Below, piece by piece: positions 35,325 to 46,465 of a stretch of 64,000 nucleotides of DNA. The notes beneath the pieces are model-generated. The model was not told the origin of the DNA. It was given only the letters and a program-made list of their open reading frames with translations, and did no database searches. How positions within the stretch are numbered: the first letter of the stretch is position 1; every line of letters begins with the position of its first letter. Source of the DNA: Pontederia crassipes (lineage: Eukaryota > Streptophyta > Magnoliopsida > Commelinales > Pontederiaceae). The DNA lies in NCBI GenBank assembly GCA_030549335.1, contig CM060187.1, positions 7,316,001 through 7,380,000 on the forward strand, read 5' to 3'. A program made the position numbers and the translations under genes.

Positions 35325-36542
35325 GGATCCCAAAGGGCACCAAGAGGGGGGTGAATTGGTGTTTAATCGAAAATATCGATATCACGAAATTCGTAGCGAA
35401 AGCACAAAACCGATTTTTAAAACCTTTGCAATTCATATTATAAACACAATATTAGAGGGAGAGAGAGTGAGAGAAATCAAACACAAATAGACGCGGTGGT
35501 TGTTGATGAGGTTCGGCCACACCTTGGCCTACGTCCCCATCCCAACTTCTCGACCTCGAGACCGTCGAAGATTCCACTAAGCACTTCCTTTATTCCAAAT
35601 AGGACAAGGAAGAAAGCCCTTTACACCAACCACATTTCCTCCGTTTCGAGAGGCAAGGCAACCTCTCCTCCTAGGAAGCTAACATTTTCTCTCGCTCAAG
35701 AGGTAAGATTTGGAACCTCTTTTACACAGGAGCTCTCACAATCTTTTTGAAAAATAGTTTCTCTTTTTTACAATAGAACACTCACAAGAAGAGAAGAGAG
35801 AAAGCTCTAAATGATAACTTCAAGAGAAATTATCTTCTTTTGATTTCTTGAAGTTTTGCTTTGATGCTTGGATTCGTTACTTTTGCTTCTGGCCTTGGCA
35901 CTCCTTTTATAGGCTCTAGTATGTGGAAAATTCGTCCAGAATTAATTCCACATTTTTCTCCTCGAAATATAATCGTTACTGTTCATTTGAGTAATGGACC
36001 GGTCGACCGCATTTATGGGCCGGTCGACCGGTCTATATGACCGTTGGCTCATTTTCCTCATTTGCCGCAGCTGATCGGTCGATCGCATTAATGAACTAGT
36101 CAACTGGTCTATATGACCGTTGCGCTCATTTCTGCAGCTTCAGCACTTGGTCGGTCAACCGGACTGTCGACCGATGTCTCAACCGGTACAGTCTCACAGT
36201 TTTGATTTCTAGCCGTTGAGCTGATCGATCGACCGGTATAGTCTCGACCGACCTTCATAGCTTCTACCGGCAGGTTGACCGCCTTGCACTATTTTGAGCA
36301 TAACTTTCTGCACAGTTATCCAAATTAGATGATTTTGGAGTCTATGGAAAGCTAACAGAATTCTCTACAACTCTGACATTACATTCATCCAAAACTATTA
36401 ATATCAGTGTCAAGTATTTAATCAAAGTGTAGTGCATAAAGTTATCTCTTTTTCTTTAAATTGTTTTAGCATTTTATCTTTAATCATTCGATGTTTGTAT
36501 CATCAAAATATAATTTTATGTCATTAAAACTTAGATCCAATG
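35325..36542 (-). repeat. Right (5') LTR of the copia element
   Basis: TGTAGGATCC start; the CCAATG end is a mutated CCAACA. A TATAAAAG box on the minus strand at 35904-35911 suggests the promoter. A palindrome array at about 35998-36275 has core pairs at 36002/36023 and 36078/36099, each 21 bases apart. Confidence 0.85.
35904..35911 (-). promoter_or_regulatory. TATA box of the copia LTR
   Basis: TATAAAAG on the element strand, conserved in the other LTR at 31899-31906 within an otherwise similar sequence. Its position in the middle of the LTR fits a U3/R boundary. Confidence 0.6.
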
Positions 36543-36920
36543 CCTCGCCCTCCCCGTCTCATCCGACGCTAATGTACACCATCGTCCGAGCCCGCCTCCT
36601 TCGACCCCAACCTCCCCTCTGAACCCGCCCTCCCCGCCTCCTCCGACGCTATCCTCCGACCTCACCTCCATCGATGCCATCCGCCCTCGTCCGCTACTCT
36701 GACCGCCCACTGCTTCGGCCGATGACCTTCTGCTCTGGCCGCCCACTAATCTGACGCCATCCGCCCTCGTCTGCTTTGCTTCGACCGCCGCCCTTCCGCT
36801 CTGGCCGCCCTGCTCTGACACTGTCTGCCCTCGTCCGCTCTGCTCCGACCACTGCCCACTACTTTGGCCACCACCCTGCTGTTTGGACGCCGACTTGCAA
36901 AAAGGTACGAACCCCGCCGC
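36543..36920 (+). other. GC-rich low-complexity segment of the CACTA element (right part)
   Basis: Continues the segment at 28150-28326. CTCCGACC, CCGCCCTCGTCCGCT and GCTCTGGCCGCCC recur, ending near GCAAAAAGGTACG, which could be an exon end with a GT donor. The minus-strand frame at 36531-36923 is a simple Gly/Gln/Ser sequence and is not called a gene. Confidence 0.5.
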
Positions 36921-36929
36921 CACTATGTA

Positions 36930-37130
36930 ATGCCTAGTTAAATGTCAATTACTGTAATACTATGTTAATTACTGTAATACTATGTTAATTACAGTAATCT
37001 TATTATTAATTATTGTAATGTTAATTATTGTAATGCTATGTTAATTAATGTAATGCTTTGTTAATTACTGTAATGTTATGATAATTATTGTAATGTTATG
37101 TAGATGTATAATATGCTATGTTAATTATGC
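36930..37130 (+). repeat. Minisatellite, about 20 bp unit
   Basis: TTAATTACTGTAATACTATG and close variants (TTAATTATTGTAATGTTATG and similar) repeat about nine times in the CACTA interior, before the transposase. Confidence 0.8.
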
Positions 37131-37509
37131 TAGGAAATAAGACAATTAATTCTTATGTTAAATATGGCATATGCTAGGAATAAGGCAATTTAATAAAAAA
37201 GAATCAAATTTGAGATTGAACTCAATTTGAATCATTGTTTTTCATAATTCTAGTACCTCTTTTCGATCATATTCTCATAAATTTTACTAAGGATGTACAT
37301 CAACATTCTTGGCAATAAAATGATAATATGATACAAAAAAAGAGACATCAGAAAATGACAAAAAAATTTATTAGTATTTGGAACCCAAAATATACATTGT
37401 GGTTGATTCTGAATATGAAGATCAAGTACTTGAAACATGTGATTTTGGACTTCATAACTACAAAATCACATGTTTTAGTACAAGAATTTATTGACATATG
37501 TCTTAATGT

Positions 37510-40056
37510 TATCCATTACAGAAATGGCAAAGCCATATCATAGTTGGATTCGTCATTAGAAGGATAAATGTGACATTATAACAAAAGAATATGAGGATGG
37601 TGCTGATGAATTTATTAAGGTGGCATATCAAAATCTTATGTGATATGTCCATATCGGAAATGCAAATGGTATTAGTGGAAAGTAAGATAGATGTGCAAAA
37701 AGATTTATATTACAACGGTTTCTTACTGACATACACAAATTGGTTCTTTCATGGCGAAGAAAGATGGGCTAAAGAGACCAATGTGGGTGAGTCGAGCAAT
37801 CCGTACAGGGACATGATATGAGATGCAATGTTAGGAGAAAATATTGGCGAAACATTGATTGAAGAAGACCCGAATCCTTCGGCTTCTAAATTTTATAATC
37901 TTCTCGAAGAAGCAGACGAACCTTTATGGGATGGATGCATGAAACAAACTACACTTTTTGCAGTGGCACAACTAATGAACTTGAAATCAGAATTTAATAT
38001 GAGCAAAAGTTATTTTGACCTAGTGACTGCCATTATTAAGAGTATGCTTCCAACTTCAGAGAAATTACCGAAAAATTTTTACAAGTGCAAAAGATTGATG
38101 AGAGATTTAGGATTGGAATATCAGAAGATAGATGCATGTCACAATCATTTTATGTTGCATTGTAAGGAAAATAACTCACTTATAAGTTGTTCTATTTGTG
38201 TCGAACCCAGATACAAGCCGAGAAAGAATTCTCAAAGATACAAGCCGAGAAAGAATTCTCAAAGTTCAAAAAAATGTGGCAAATGTAGTATTCAAATACT
38301 TTCTCATAGTTCCAAGACTGCAACGACTATTTCTTTCTGAGAAAATTGTATCATTTATGAGGTGGCATAGAGAAGGGGCACGTAATGATCAAAATTTCAT
38401 TACACATTCTTCGGATGCTGAGGCATGGAAACGATTTAATTCACTTCATTCGACTTTTTCAGCAGAATCACACAATGTTAGATTAGGACTTTGCACCGAT
38501 GGTTTCAACTCATTTGGCTCATCAAGTACTATTTATTCATGTTGGCCAATATTTGTGACAACTTATAATTTGTCTCCAAGCATGTGTATGAGACGAGAGA
38601 ACATATTGCTTACCTATATGATCTCAGGTCCTCGATCTCCTAGTAAAAGTTTAGATATTTACTTAAGACCTTTGATTGATGAACTCAACATGTTGTGGGA
38701 AGATGGCATGGTTACTTATCACAAATTTAAGAAGCAAAATTTCATTATGAGAGTCGCATTAATGTGGACCATAAGTGATTTTCCAGCATATGGAATGTTG
38801 AGTGGTTGGAGCATAAAAGGTAAACTTTCTTGTCTCATATGTGAAAAGAATACAAAATCATTTTATTTGAAAAGTTGTAGGAAAGTTTGTTGGTTTGATT
38901 GTCGTAGAATATTTTTTCCATTGGAGAATTCGATGTGTCACGATCGAAACTCATTTAAAAATAATATAACCAAGTACACATCGCCTCCAAGTCATTTGAC
39001 GGGACAAGAAGTGTTCGAGCAAGTAAACAAGCTTAATGAAGCCTCATTCGGATTGAAGGCCGATTCTTACAAGCAAATTAGGTTTGGAAATGAACATAAT
39101 TGAGAGAAAAGAAGTATTTTCTGGGAGTTGTCTTATTGGTCTTCAGACTTGGTATGTCATAACTTGGACCTCATGCATGTGGAGAAGAACGTATTTGACA
39201 ACATCGTCAACACTATTATGGATGTTAAAGGAAGAACAAAAGATAGCATACAGGCGCGTGAAGACATGAAAGTTATATGCAGTAGACCAGAGCTAAATAT
39301 CATTCATCTTCAAAATGGTAAATGCAAAAAACCAAAAGGTACTTATGTCTTGAGCAATGATCAAAGAAAAGTGGATTTCGAATGGGTCAAGCAATTGAAA
39401 TTCCTCGATGAACATGTATCAAACATATCTCATTGTTTTAACTTGAAAAATGGGAAGATACATGGGGTGACGAGTGATGATTGTCATATTTTTATGCAAA
39501 GGCTACTTTCAATTGCCTATAAAGAACTTTTCTAAAGGCCAACTGAGAAGTTTTAACAAAGTTATTTATGTTTTTTAAAGAGCTTTGTACATCCATCATT
39601 CGGGAAGAAGACATCTCTCGGTTAGAGACTTCTATTGTGATTACCGTGTGCAAGGCTAAGAAGATATTTCCACCTTTCTTTGATGTGATGAAGCACTTGA
39701 TTGTACATCTTTCATATGAAACAAAAGTTACAGGTCCGATTTAGTATCAGTGGATGTATCATTTCAAAATGTGCATGTTATATTTGAAAAGGAAGGCGAA
39801 GAATAAGGCAAAGATTGAAGGCTCTATTTGTGAAGCATATTTCATTGAGGAGGTGTCAAACTTCACTTCAAAGTACTTTGCAAGAAACGATGGCGGTGGC
39901 GAAAGAGAAGTTAACATGAATACTTTATCCATCTTCAAGTACCCATGTCGGCTTCTTGGTACAGGATGCAAAGTTATCTTAACTGACAGAGATCTCACCC
40001 CCGTTGAGAATTATGTCCTTGCAAATTGTAGCGAGGTGACGTCGTATCTCGAGTAA
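37510..40056 (+). pseudogene. CACTA transposase (TNP2/Transposase_21 type), broken
   Basis: The family's domain order is visible across several frames. First is a Transpos_assoc-like region (37510-37790: GADEFIKVAYQNL, FLLTYTNWFFHGEERW). Next is the lead-in at 37828-38200 (FYNLLEEADEPLWDG, LFAVAQLMNLKSEFNMS, ACHNHFMLHCKEN). The Transposase_21 core is at 38290-39100 (MRWHREGA, LGLCTDGFNSFG, ENILLTYMISGPRSPS, DIYLRPLIDELNMLW, ALMWTISDFPAYGMLSGW). The continuation with CHNLDLMHVEKNVFDN is at 39128-39535. A DUF4218-like end is at 39754-40056 (YLKRKAKNKAKIEGSI, SRYF-like SKYFARND, ILTDRDLTPVENYVLANCSEV). Frameshifts and stops separate the pieces. A 17-bp-scale local duplication lies at about 38205-38250 (YKPRKNSQR twice). 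The protein would bind element ends and cut; this copy cannot. Confidence 0.85.
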
Positions 40057-40389
40057 GACAATTTCTTTTAATATGTTATATAATTTAAAATTAATCGTTG
40101 CTATTGTGATTTCATTAATTGACAACTATAAATTCATAAAATTCGAAGAATTACAGTGAGAAATCAATCCATTAATTTTAGACCATGAATTATTGAAAAT
40201 ACGAGATGAACATTTTTTCTGATTGGTTGAGATGTGAAGTGAGAATTCTTTCTAAAAGTTCATAATTATTACTGTCACTTTTAATTTTAATAAAGTTTTA
40301 GTTATTTTTCTTGTAGGTTATTAATGGCATTTATATGCATTATATATTTATTTGTATGGTATGGGAAGGGAAGAAAATATGGTTGTAAT

Positions 40390-40830
40390 GGGGCAAAAAT
40401 GTCTACAATTAGCATCTCCGTAGCGTCTCAATGGCATCGTCAGAATATACAACACTATTTAAATATATCATCCTCGGCATCACATTAGCGTTGACGTAAG
40501 TACAACACTAGCATCACAATAGTGCCGCCTAGCATCAACGTAAGTATAAAACTAGCGTCACTTCAACGTCGAAATTGCGTCGCAAAGTTCGGTGCCACGT
40601 CCGCGTCTCATTAGCATCTCATCTCTATTGCTCGCAATGACAACTTTCGCGTCAACGTAACATTGAGTTAGCATCTACAATTGACGCTACTTGCGTCGCT
40701 TTATACATTGGTGCTATTGAGAAGCTATTAGCTATCGATTCTAGGCTGTCGACAAAGAGACGCCAGTTTTTTCAGCCATGCAGTAGTGTCCCATTAGTGT
40801 CGCGAGTCTTGTGTCACTATTTGTCAATTA
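40390..40830. repeat. CACTA right subterminal repeats
   Basis: Frequent TAGCGTC, TAGCATC and GACGTAAG motifs in both orientations, like those at the left end, up to the terminal CTTGTAGTG. Together with the left cluster they show that the two ends belong to one element family. Confidence 0.7.
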
Positions 40831-40840
40831 TCTTGTAGTG

Positions 40841-41394
40841 ATGGAGTATGAAAAATGGAAATGATATCTTGAAGCTCATTATTCATGAAACTTTCATATT
40901 TGATGAATGTTCCTTTCTGTAATTCCCTTAGTAAGAGAACAACCAACATGTTGCTAATAGGCATATAAGTTGTGGTCACTTCCTTCTTATCCACTATACC
41001 TGGTATATAGTGATATTTGATCTCAATATATTTTCTTTTGGAACTATTTGCTCCATTGCATATCAAGCTTATCGTAGCTTCATTACCACAGTACTTCAAC
41101 AACGATCCACTACATAAATTGAGCCAAAGATTCATAAGAAAATGCTATCATACTATAGGCAATATATTCAGCTTCTTATGTGTCTCTCGTCACACATTCT
41201 TATTTCTTGCTACCTTAAGAAATAGCTGCACCACCCAGCATAAATATGTGGCCTAATGTGGATTTTTAATCATTAATGTCACCATCGAAATCTGCATCCG
41301 AATAACTTATAGCATCAAGTGTATCAACTTGATATGTTAGTTCCAATTGTGTAGTGCCTTTTAGATATCACATAATCTTCTTTATGGCTTCTCT
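40841..41394 (-). pseudogene. Copia pol 3' end (RT C-terminus and RNase H)
   Basis: On the minus strand: EAIKKIM, a stop, then YLKGTTQLELTYQVDTLDAI and SYSDADFDGDIND, then KSTLGHIFMLGGAAIS near 41394-41230. RNase H follows at 41135-40841 (KRKYIEIKYHYI, then VDKKEVTTTYMPISNMLV). The order and motifs are those of copia Pol. It is cut on the left by the CACTA end and on the right by a copia LTR; its other half is at 42510-43185. Confidence 0.8.
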
Positions 41395-42506
41395 GTAGGA
41401 TCGAAAGCACCAAGAGGGGGGTGAATTGCTGTATAAAAATTAAAACTAAAAAGAAAAAGTCGTTAAAGTCAATTTATAAAAAATGTGATCACAAGCAAGT
41501 AAAGATAAGTAAGAAGAGCAAGAGAAGTGCAAGAGAAAAGAAAGACGCGATATGTTAATGAAGTTCGACTCAACTCCTTGGCCTACATCCCCGCTCCGAC
41601 TTCCCAATCTTGAGACTGTCGGAGATTCACTAGCCTTCTCTTTTCTTGTAGGGAGAGAATAACCCTTTCTACACCACAACGCCTTCTTCTTCACTCAAGA
41701 GGTAAGGCACACCTCTTCTTACAAGGAGCTCTCACAATTATCTAAACAAGAATTCCCTCCAATGCACTCTTCTTACAAATAATATTCTCAATAAGAAACT
41801 AGAAGAGGGAAGGGATGATTTGCAACTTTGGCTCAAGAAACAATTGCTTTGGATTTGAAGGGACTCTGGAGTGATTTGCCTTTCTTGGATAACCTTCCTT
41901 CAATCTTTTGGATCTCTTTTATAGACTTCTCTTGAAGATATGGCCGTTGTAAAGTAATTCAAAAAAAGGTTGTGCTGTCAGCTCTGAAATGGTCGCTCAT
42001 TTTAATATCGATCGTCCGTTTTGCATAGTAACTAGGCGTTATCCATTTTGTCACATCTTCAGTGGTCTCCCATTATAGAATCGGTCGTCCATTTAATAAA
42101 AAATTATATCCGCTATTTTTATCTTTTCTGTGCAGTTTACCGTTGATCATAGTCTGTAAAAGAATTATAGACGTTTAAATAATTCTTGGTTCCATAACGG
42201 TCGCCCGAAAGGAAATCGGTCGACCAATTTAGAAGTTCGATGCATTTTGTGATCTGTGGTCGTTCCAGCTGCAATTTCGGTCGACCATTATATTCCATAA
42301 CGGTCGACCGATAATAAATCGATCACCCATTTTTAGAAATCATTCCTTTCTGTGATTATCGATCATTCCAACTGCAATCTCGGTCGTCCATTATATTTCA
42401 TAACGGTCGATCGATAATAAATCGGTCGTCTATTTTTAGAAATCATTCCTTTCTGTGATTATCGATCGTTCCAACTGTCATTTCAATCGTTCATTTATTC
42501 CATGCA
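41395..42506 (-). mobile_element. Copia-type LTR inserted in copia pol
   Basis: Starts TGTAGGATCG..CACCAAGAGGGGGGTGAATTG, the same opening as the LTR at 35325, with parallel blocks (CTTGGCCTACATCCCCGCTCC, ACTGTCGGAGATTC), but it diverges later. It carries GTCGAC-like cores near 42200/42219, 42259/42280/42303 and 42383/42406. No internal domain is attached, so it is probably a solo LTR. The exact right end and target duplication are not resolved. Confidence 0.7.
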
Positions 42507-42509
42507 TCT

Positions 42510-43185
42510 ACTAATCAAGCTTGTCGGATAAGCCAAATAAAGCCTTGTACACAACATAGCATGCATCAATCTTCCCACAGCTTGTGCATATAGAACTTAT
42601 AAGGGTTTTATCCTGAATTGTTATTCTGCATTTCAAATCTCTTCTCTTATTCAGATACTGTTCTTCACTCAAGCTCAATGTTTTTTAGCTTCCATCTCAT
42701 GTAATTTGAATTCCAAGGACATATGAAGTTTCCCCATATATGTCCATTTCAAATTCCTTATTCAACATTTCTTGAACTTCATTAAGCATTATAACATCAT
42801 TCCCGACGAACAAAATATCATCTACATATAATGACATTATAACAGATTGCTCCAATTATTCTTAATGTATACACAATGATCCAATTTGTTTGTTATGAAA
42901 CTAAATTGGATGACCATCATATGAAACTTTCGGTACACGCGATGATTATTTCAAGCCGTAACTTTTTTAGCTTATAACATTATTCTCCTCACCTTCCACC
43001 TGAAAACCATCAAGTTGCCACATATATATGTCTACACTCAACTCTTCGTTGAGGAAGATAGTCTTAACATCCATCTAGAATAATTCCAAATTCATATATG
43101 CAATTATTGCTAAGATAATCATGTTAGATGCAATAGTACCATCAGCATGGTACTTTTTCTTGAATCTCCAATTTGCACCATATGC
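42510..43185 (-). pseudogene. Copia reverse transcriptase fragment
   Basis: On the minus strand: NLELF, a stop, then MDVKTIFLNEELS near 43090, YMWQLDGFQVEGEENNVIS, the catalytic block VIMSLYVDDILFVGNDV near 42830, EMLNKEFEMDIYGETSYVLG near 42750, and AQAVGRLMHAMLCTRLYLAY near 42550. These are consecutive copia RT motifs, with the YVDD active site intact but stops between blocks. It joins the piece at 40841-41394 across the inserted LTR. Confidence 0.85.
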
Positions 43186-43253
43186 AGGGTTTTAGGGTTT
43201 AGAATTTTAGGGTTTAAGGTTTTAGAGTTTAGGATTTGGAGTTTAGGGTTTAA
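43186..43253 (+). repeat. Degenerate telomere-like (TTTAGGG) tract
   Basis: GGGTTTTAGGGTTTAGAATT and following bases give about eight degenerate TTTAGGG or TTTAGAG units. It lies exactly where the copia RT similarity ends. Confidence 0.75.
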
Positions 43254-43437
43254 CATTTACCATTTAGCAATGTAACACGGCTCCAACCATCATATATGCA
43301 TATGCACATGCATGATTCATCGTATAATAATTGTAAAAGATGACTCCCATCGTTATAAGCAATGTAGCACGTAGCTCCAATCATTATACATACAGATGTA
43401 GCTGCATGATTCATCATATAACAATTGTATCTCAAAT
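43254..43437. repeat. Two-copy direct repeat, about 115 bp
   Basis: AGCAATGTAACACGGCTCCAA..CATGATTCATCGTATAATAATTGTA (43267-43337) is repeated as AGCAATGTAGCACGTAGCTCCAA..CATGATTCATCATATAACAATTGTA (43359-43430). The minus frame over it is just this repeat. Confidence 0.65.
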
Positions 43438-43639
43438 GTGCAATCGTACAATCATTCAGATATACTTTTCATAATTGCATTTCTCGAAATCAATTCATAA
43501 CATGTCACATATGATTTTCAAAGTACAACCGATTGATCAACCATTTCAAATATATTATTCATAAGGACTTATCCAAATCCAATATTCAATACATATTACA
43601 ATCATTGTCACACCGAATTCAAAAGAAGTGAATACATAG

Positions 43640-45188
43640 AGTAGGAGAAACCAACTTACCTTGTGTGAGTATAAATCGAAAGATATTCTCCTTTCTTTTC
43701 TTACTTTACTCCTCTAATCCTATAATGATAATAATAACAATCATATTACTACAATGTTCTGAATGCTACCATATCATACATGAAATATAAATAATTATGA
43801 AGGTTACATGACACCTATACATTTACTCTTATAACCCAAGTAAATAAGAGTTGGTCTTATACCATGATAGATTGCATACCTAGTAAAAGAAAATCCATTT
43901 CTTGTATAAATAACCAAATGAGATAATTCCAATTATTCCTACTTCCATATTCCAGAACCATTAATATGTAAAAGTTTCGGATCTTAATTCCTTAAGGTTT
44001 GTTCTCAAAAAAATCAACATTCAATCTAACCTTTATGTTATTTCTATGTTTTGGCAAACTGAATGATCTTATTTTTAATATTTATATAAAATAGGAAACA
44101 ACTCGTGTTCGAGAACTTTCAATTTTCTCTAAACTTAAACTTCCTGATATGTGACTCATAAAATTCCTTGAATTTATATCTCTATGGAATGAGCACAATA
44201 TTAGCCAATACTGGCATAATCTATTCTAGATTTCATTCTGACGGACTGAATACGGTTCGGTAAAATATTTATAACATTCACTACACAAATCATTTTTTAG
44301 TAATTCCAATGTAAACGAAATATAACATCGGTATCTTAATGATTCTAAATTATCACATAATTAAATGACATATTGAAATTAACACATAATTTACAAAATC
44401 AGGTAATACTTTCGACAAACAAAGAGATAGCACCCTAAAGAAGAGAACATAACTTTCTCTATAAATATCTGATTAACTTGATTCCAAAGCTCAATGTAAC
44501 TAAGCTCAGAGAGGATCAATCATACTTGTTAAGAAGAATTGATTTGAAAGAACACGTCAATAGGAAAATCATCAGCCTAGGATTAGAATTATCACCTTGA
44601 CTATCTATCCTTGTTGACTTTTATTAGAACTCCAGAGAAGGATTCATTCTCTGTAAATATTTATGCGCTTCCTAGAGAGAAACATGCATCCTCACGAATT
44701 TTTCCATATTTTTATCTCTAGAGTAGGTCGGTTAGAAAAATGGCCCAAGCATAAGGTGGCAAGTTGCTTGCATATCATGAGTTAAAATTTTTTTCCAATC
44801 AAAATTTGACATTCAAAATTATCAATTTCATCTCTACTTAATATGGATTCATTATTATTAAATATTCATTAGTATATCCATATAATTTATTCACATATTT
44901 TATATATTAATTATTGTTATACATATATATTTCTCATATGCCACTTGGCGATTTTTTATTAGTCCAATAGACTTAATCCAAATGTTAACAAATCATATGC
45001 ATAGTTACCAATATGAGTATATACTTTATAATAATATGATTATTAATCATATTTTAGTACTTAATTAAATTTAACAAATTCTTATTTTATCAATATATGG
45101 AATTACAAGCTATACTACAACATATATATTCAATTGATTATAGTCATATAATGTATAATCCAATATGAATTAGATCGTAGATATTACA
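43640..45188 (-). repeat. Gypsy LTR, minus orientation (left arm of an inverted pair)
   Basis: The right edge is GATATTACA at 45188. The element strand reads TGTAATATC and then matches the plus-strand LTR at 46466 along its length (for example the CCACTTGGCGATTTT region near 44940 and TCTCTAGAGTAGGTCGGTTAG near 44718). The left end is approximate. Confidence 0.7.
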
Positions 45189-45610
45189 TTATTCTCTTCT
45201 TAAAAAAAATTCGTCCTCAAAATTTAATATATCATATTGATCACTTAATATAGATTTCAAACACATATCCCTTATTGGATTCCCCATATAGTTTTCTGAA
45301 TATCATAATACCATCCATCTCTAGTAAGGAATGTACTTAAGTCATAGCATTTGCTCTTTTCCACCCAACTTATGAACAAGTTGTTCTTTGTATGGAATTT
45401 TTCTTTTGTTCTCATAGATTCACGTATTCAATCAGGTCTGATGGATTAGAATTATCTTACGTTGACATGGATTCATAGAATGCATGACATACATTTTCTC
45501 TAGTGATCAACGAGGGCTCAAAATGAACCATAGAATTTGCTAATCCCAATGTATTGGTTGGAAATTTAGCGAAAGAACGATTGGAGGGGGATGCCTCATC
45601 GATCCTCAAT
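45189..45610 (-). pseudogene. 3' interior of the minus-orientation gypsy copy
   Basis: Next to the LTR the element strand reads GAGGACGAATTTTTTTTAAG, the usual end-of-Pol and polypurine signature of plant gypsy elements. Beyond it only short, stop-filled frames remain. Boundary with the plus-orientation copy is estimated. Confidence 0.55.
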
Positions 45611-46465
45611 CGCGAACTCAAATCCACATCTCACTATTTCAAATCAATAAGAGTGAAGAACGTAATTATTCTCGATAAGTTCATCAATGTTTACACCCTT
45701 GCCTTTATTCAAATAGACAATAACTTATAGCCTACAACCGGTGGTTATCTGATAACTGGCAATTGTGGCCTTATCATAAATTACTTTTAGATATGTTCCT
45801 AGAGGAGTGGCTTTCCATAACGGAGACTCTATCGATCATATCTTTAAAGTTACTTCTACTCTAGAACTTTATGACATGGCAACACAAAATTAAAAAGAAT
45901 TGAGAAGACAAGTACAAAGACTCTTAGATAAAGAGTTTATTCAATTCCATAGTATCACACTACATAAGCTATAATCTTAATTGTCAAGTGCAGAGGTGGA
46001 TTCCTTAGGCCATGCATTATCCATAAATAGCTAAATTGAGTAATGATGAAGAATAGATATCCTTTACCGAGAAGAGATAGCATGGTTGACCAAATGCAAA
46101 GTGCATATGTTTTATCAAATGTCGACCTTATATTTAAATATTACTCACTTAAGATTAAAGAAATTGATTTTGAAAAATGCATTCATAATACAATATGGAT
46201 ACCGAATATTTCGTAGGTCCATTTAGGTTGACCAAGGGAATAATTTCTTTTATGGTCGGATAGCAAAATATGCATGTAGACAAGTAAAAGTTTATAACTA
46301 GAAATACTCAATATATGATTTGAAGATTGCCACATTATATAGCACTAAAAACTTTGACGGTAACATTCACAAGAGAAAAAGTTCAACTATATAAGTGACA
46401 AATCGGATAAGGGATATATGCTCGAAATTAAAGATTTCGAGGACAAAATTTTTTAATGGGTAGAA
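45611..46465 (+). pseudogene. Plus-orientation gypsy pol fragments (RT) and 3' end
   Basis: A plus-strand frame near 45870-45960 gives YDMATQN, a stop, then KELRRQVQRLLDKEFIQFHS, matching the start of gypsy RT. Near 46145-46200 comes SLKIKEIDFEKCIHNT, matching a later RT motif. It then jumps to the 3' signature GAGGACAAAATTTTTTAATGG at 46438. Large internal deletions are needed to explain the order. Confidence 0.6.

Larger units (their letters stand above)
28327..36542 (-). mobile_element. Gag-only Ty1/copia element (TR-GAG-like), nested in the CACTA element
   Basis: LTRs lie at 28327-32604 (split by the solo LTR at 28355-31333, with an aberrant end to 32855) and 35325-36542. The primer site complement GCTCTGATACCA is at 35310-35321. 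Candidate target duplications are CCTTG (28322-28326) and CCTCG (36543-36547), one transition apart. The 2.5 kb interior holds gag and a zinc-finger/linker region but no protease, integrase or RT. Elements of this kind rely on enzymes from autonomous relatives. Confidence 0.8.
26440..40840 (+). mobile_element. CACTA (En/Spm) transposon with nested copia element
   Basis: The left end reads CACTACAAGAAAACTGGCGA and the right end, reverse-complemented, CACTACAAGATAATTGACAA. These are good CACTA terminal repeats. Both subterminal regions (26460-26860, also 27400-27570 and 28040-28120; and 40390-40830) are rich in short TAGCGTC / GACGC direct and inverted motifs, as expected for transposase-binding subterminal repeats. 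A degraded TNP2-type transposase lies at 37510-40056. The 3-base flanks (CCA left, ATG right) do not match, so the usual 3-bp target duplication is absent. Without the nested copia insertion it would be about 6.2 kb. Confidence 0.85.

Noticed and set aside
36531-36923. 130-residue minus-strand frame as a gene
   Set aside because: The translation is a Gly/Gln/Ser/Arg simple sequence from the GC-rich CACTA block, and it starts inside the copia LTR end.
41395-42506. A matched target duplication for the third copia LTR
   Set aside because: The sequences beside the start (TTCTC) and the likely end (TGCATCTAC) do not match, and the right edge is uncertain by several bases.
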